Shown one piece after another: positions 62,501 to 64,000 of a DNA stretch of 64,000 nucleotides; positions within the stretch are counted from its first letter, which is position 1; each line of letters starts with the position of its first letter. The DNA is taken from positions 1,562,501-1,626,500 of the forward strand of contig NC_134366.1 of the NCBI RefSeq assembly GCF_035582795.1. The letters run 5' to 3'. Origin of the DNA: Mycteria americana (taxonomy: Eukaryota; Chordata; Aves; Ciconiiformes; Ciconiidae). Both the position numbers and the translations under genes were made by a program. The notes beneath the pieces were generated by a model, which was not told the origin of the DNA, ran no database searches, and saw only the letters and a program-made list of their open reading frames with translations.

Positions 62501-62699
62501 CCGGTAGCGGGACGGCAGAGGGTTAACGCAGGCCAGGGACGCGTCCCGGCAGCCGCGTCCCCACCGGCGATGGCACCGTGGCGGAGGCCAGCGCGGTTTT
62601 GCAGCGTGACCCAGCTAGGGAGGTGACACCGAGGTCCTGCCTCGGCCCCGGTGTCTCTCGGAGGTGGCATGGCCACCCCGTCGGCGTGGCACGGCGAGC

Positions 62700-64000
62700 A
62701 GGCACACCCCGCCGGCGTGACACGCTCACCGTGCAAGGCCGCGCACCCGGACGGCGCGGCACGTGTCGCCGGGAGCACGCAGCCCGGCGCCGCAGCACGT
62801 GTCCCCAAGGGCGCGCGCGCACACTGATGGCGCGGGACGTGTCCCCGTGCGAGCGTGCACGCCCCGACGGCGACGCGTGCACCCCCGTGCAAGCTTGCAC
62901 GCCCCGACGGCGTGGCACGCGTCCCCGTATGACCACGCGCACCGTGACGGCGTGGCACGTACGACCACGCGCATCCCAACGGGGTGGCACGCGTCCCCTG
63001 TGCCACCACGCACGCAAACCAGCACGGCACCTGTCCCCGTACCGCCACGCGCAGCCCCGCGGCGCGGCGCCTGTCCCGGTGCGAGCGTGAACACCCCAGC
63101 GGCGTGGCACGCGTCCCCGTACGACCGCGCACACCTGGTGGCGTGGCACGCGTGCTTTGCACGAGCTCGCCCACCTTGACGGCATGGCGCGTGTCCCTCT
63201 ACGGCCACGTGCACCCGATGGCGCGGCACGTGTCCCCTGTACGAGCGCGTGCACCCCGGCGGCGTGGCATGTGTCCCCGTACAACTATGCACGCCCCAAC
63301 AGCGTGGCACGTGTCCCCGTACGACCACGGCCACCTTGATGGCACGGCACGTGTCCCCTGTATGATGAGCAGGTACGCCCCAACGGCGTCACATGTGTCC
63401 CCATACCACCACGGCCACCTTGACGGCACGGCACCTGTCCCCTGTATGAGCACGTACACCCCAACGGCGTCACACGTGTCCCCGTACAATGGCGTGGCAC
63501 GTGTCCCCATAGAACCACAGACACCTCCACGGCATGGCATGTGTCCCATACGACCACGGCCACCTCCACGGCACGGCACAGGTCCCCATACAACCACAGA
63601 CACCTTGACAGCACGGCACGTGTTCCCATACGACCACGGCCACCTCCACGGCATGGCACAGCATGGCATGTGTCCCCATAGAACCACGGCCACCTCCATG
63701 GCATGGCACAGGTCCCCATACGACCACGGTCACCTCCACGGCGTGGCACATGTCCCCATACGACCACGGCCACCTCCATGGCATGGCACAGGTCCCCATA
63801 CGACCACGGTCACCTCCATGGTGTGGCACATGTCCCCATACAATCACAGCCACCTCCACGGCGTGGCACGTGTCCCCATACAACCACGGCCACCTCCACG
63901 GCACGGCACAGGTCCCCATAGGACCATGGCCACCTCCATGGTGTGGCACATGTCCCCATACAACCACATCCACCTCCACGGCATGGCACAGGTCCCCATA
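62700..64000. repeat. GTGTCCCCATACGACCAC array, right end of window
   Basis: Units of about 42-45 bp: GGCACGTGTCCCCATACGAC + CACGGCCACCTCCACGGCAT. The left part (62700-63330) is diverged and CpG-rich; the right part is increasingly homogeneous up to the window edge, so the array probably continues. Many units carry the E-box CACGTG. Confidence 0.92.

Overview
This is bird nuclear DNA. It is GC-rich with short exons, and it contains a CR1 LINE tail of the avian type (3' end carrying the ATTCTGTG motif) plus four vertebrate genes with intact GT-AG splice structure. One gene, a vertebrate D-serine dehydratase, matches the chicken enzyme closely from memory but is not identical, so this is probably another bird. 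The extreme GC content and tandem-repeat load fit an avian microchromosome or similar hard-to-assemble segment. No RNA genes, CRISPR arrays or viral elements were seen.

Layout. 1-16.6 kb (+): the last seven coding exons of SETD2 (linker, WW domain, SRI domain) and its 3'UTR. 16.9-18.2 kb: a tandem array filling the space between two convergent genes. 18.2-21.9 kb (-): a complete six-exon p75-neurotrophin-receptor paralogue (NRADD/NRH type) with signal peptide, two cysteine-rich repeats, transmembrane segment and death domain. 22.4-28.7 kb (-): D-serine dehydratase, seven exons, with the PLP lysine and zinc ligands present; its 5' end is unresolved. 30.3-32.9 kb: a 40-bp satellite-like array. 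33.0-61.3 kb (-): NBEAL2, essentially complete. I placed 54 exons plus a candidate first exon. They join in one frame of 2,750 codons including the stop, close to the human length (about 2,754 residues from memory), with lectin-like, PH-like, BEACH and WD40 regions. 61.3-64 kb: CpG-rich upstream DNA, then another array.

The genes are unrelated in function: histone H3K36 methylation coupled to transcription (SETD2), neurotrophin-type signalling (NRADD), D-serine breakdown (DSD) and granule/vesicle biogenesis (NBEAL2). DSD and NRADD lie head to tail about 0.5 kb apart. SETD2 and NRADD converge.

The most striking property is the non-coding DNA. Almost every long intron and spacer carries its own private minisatellite, with periods from about 9 to 180 bp. 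Among these are a degenerate telomere-like array with a short head-to-head inversion, an array with 21 copies of the NF-Y motif CCAATCA, an 18-bp BamHI-site array, a 39-bp array with a 314-bp higher-order repeat, and a perfect 37-bp-arm palindrome. Most very long open reading frames in the window are artefacts of these arrays.
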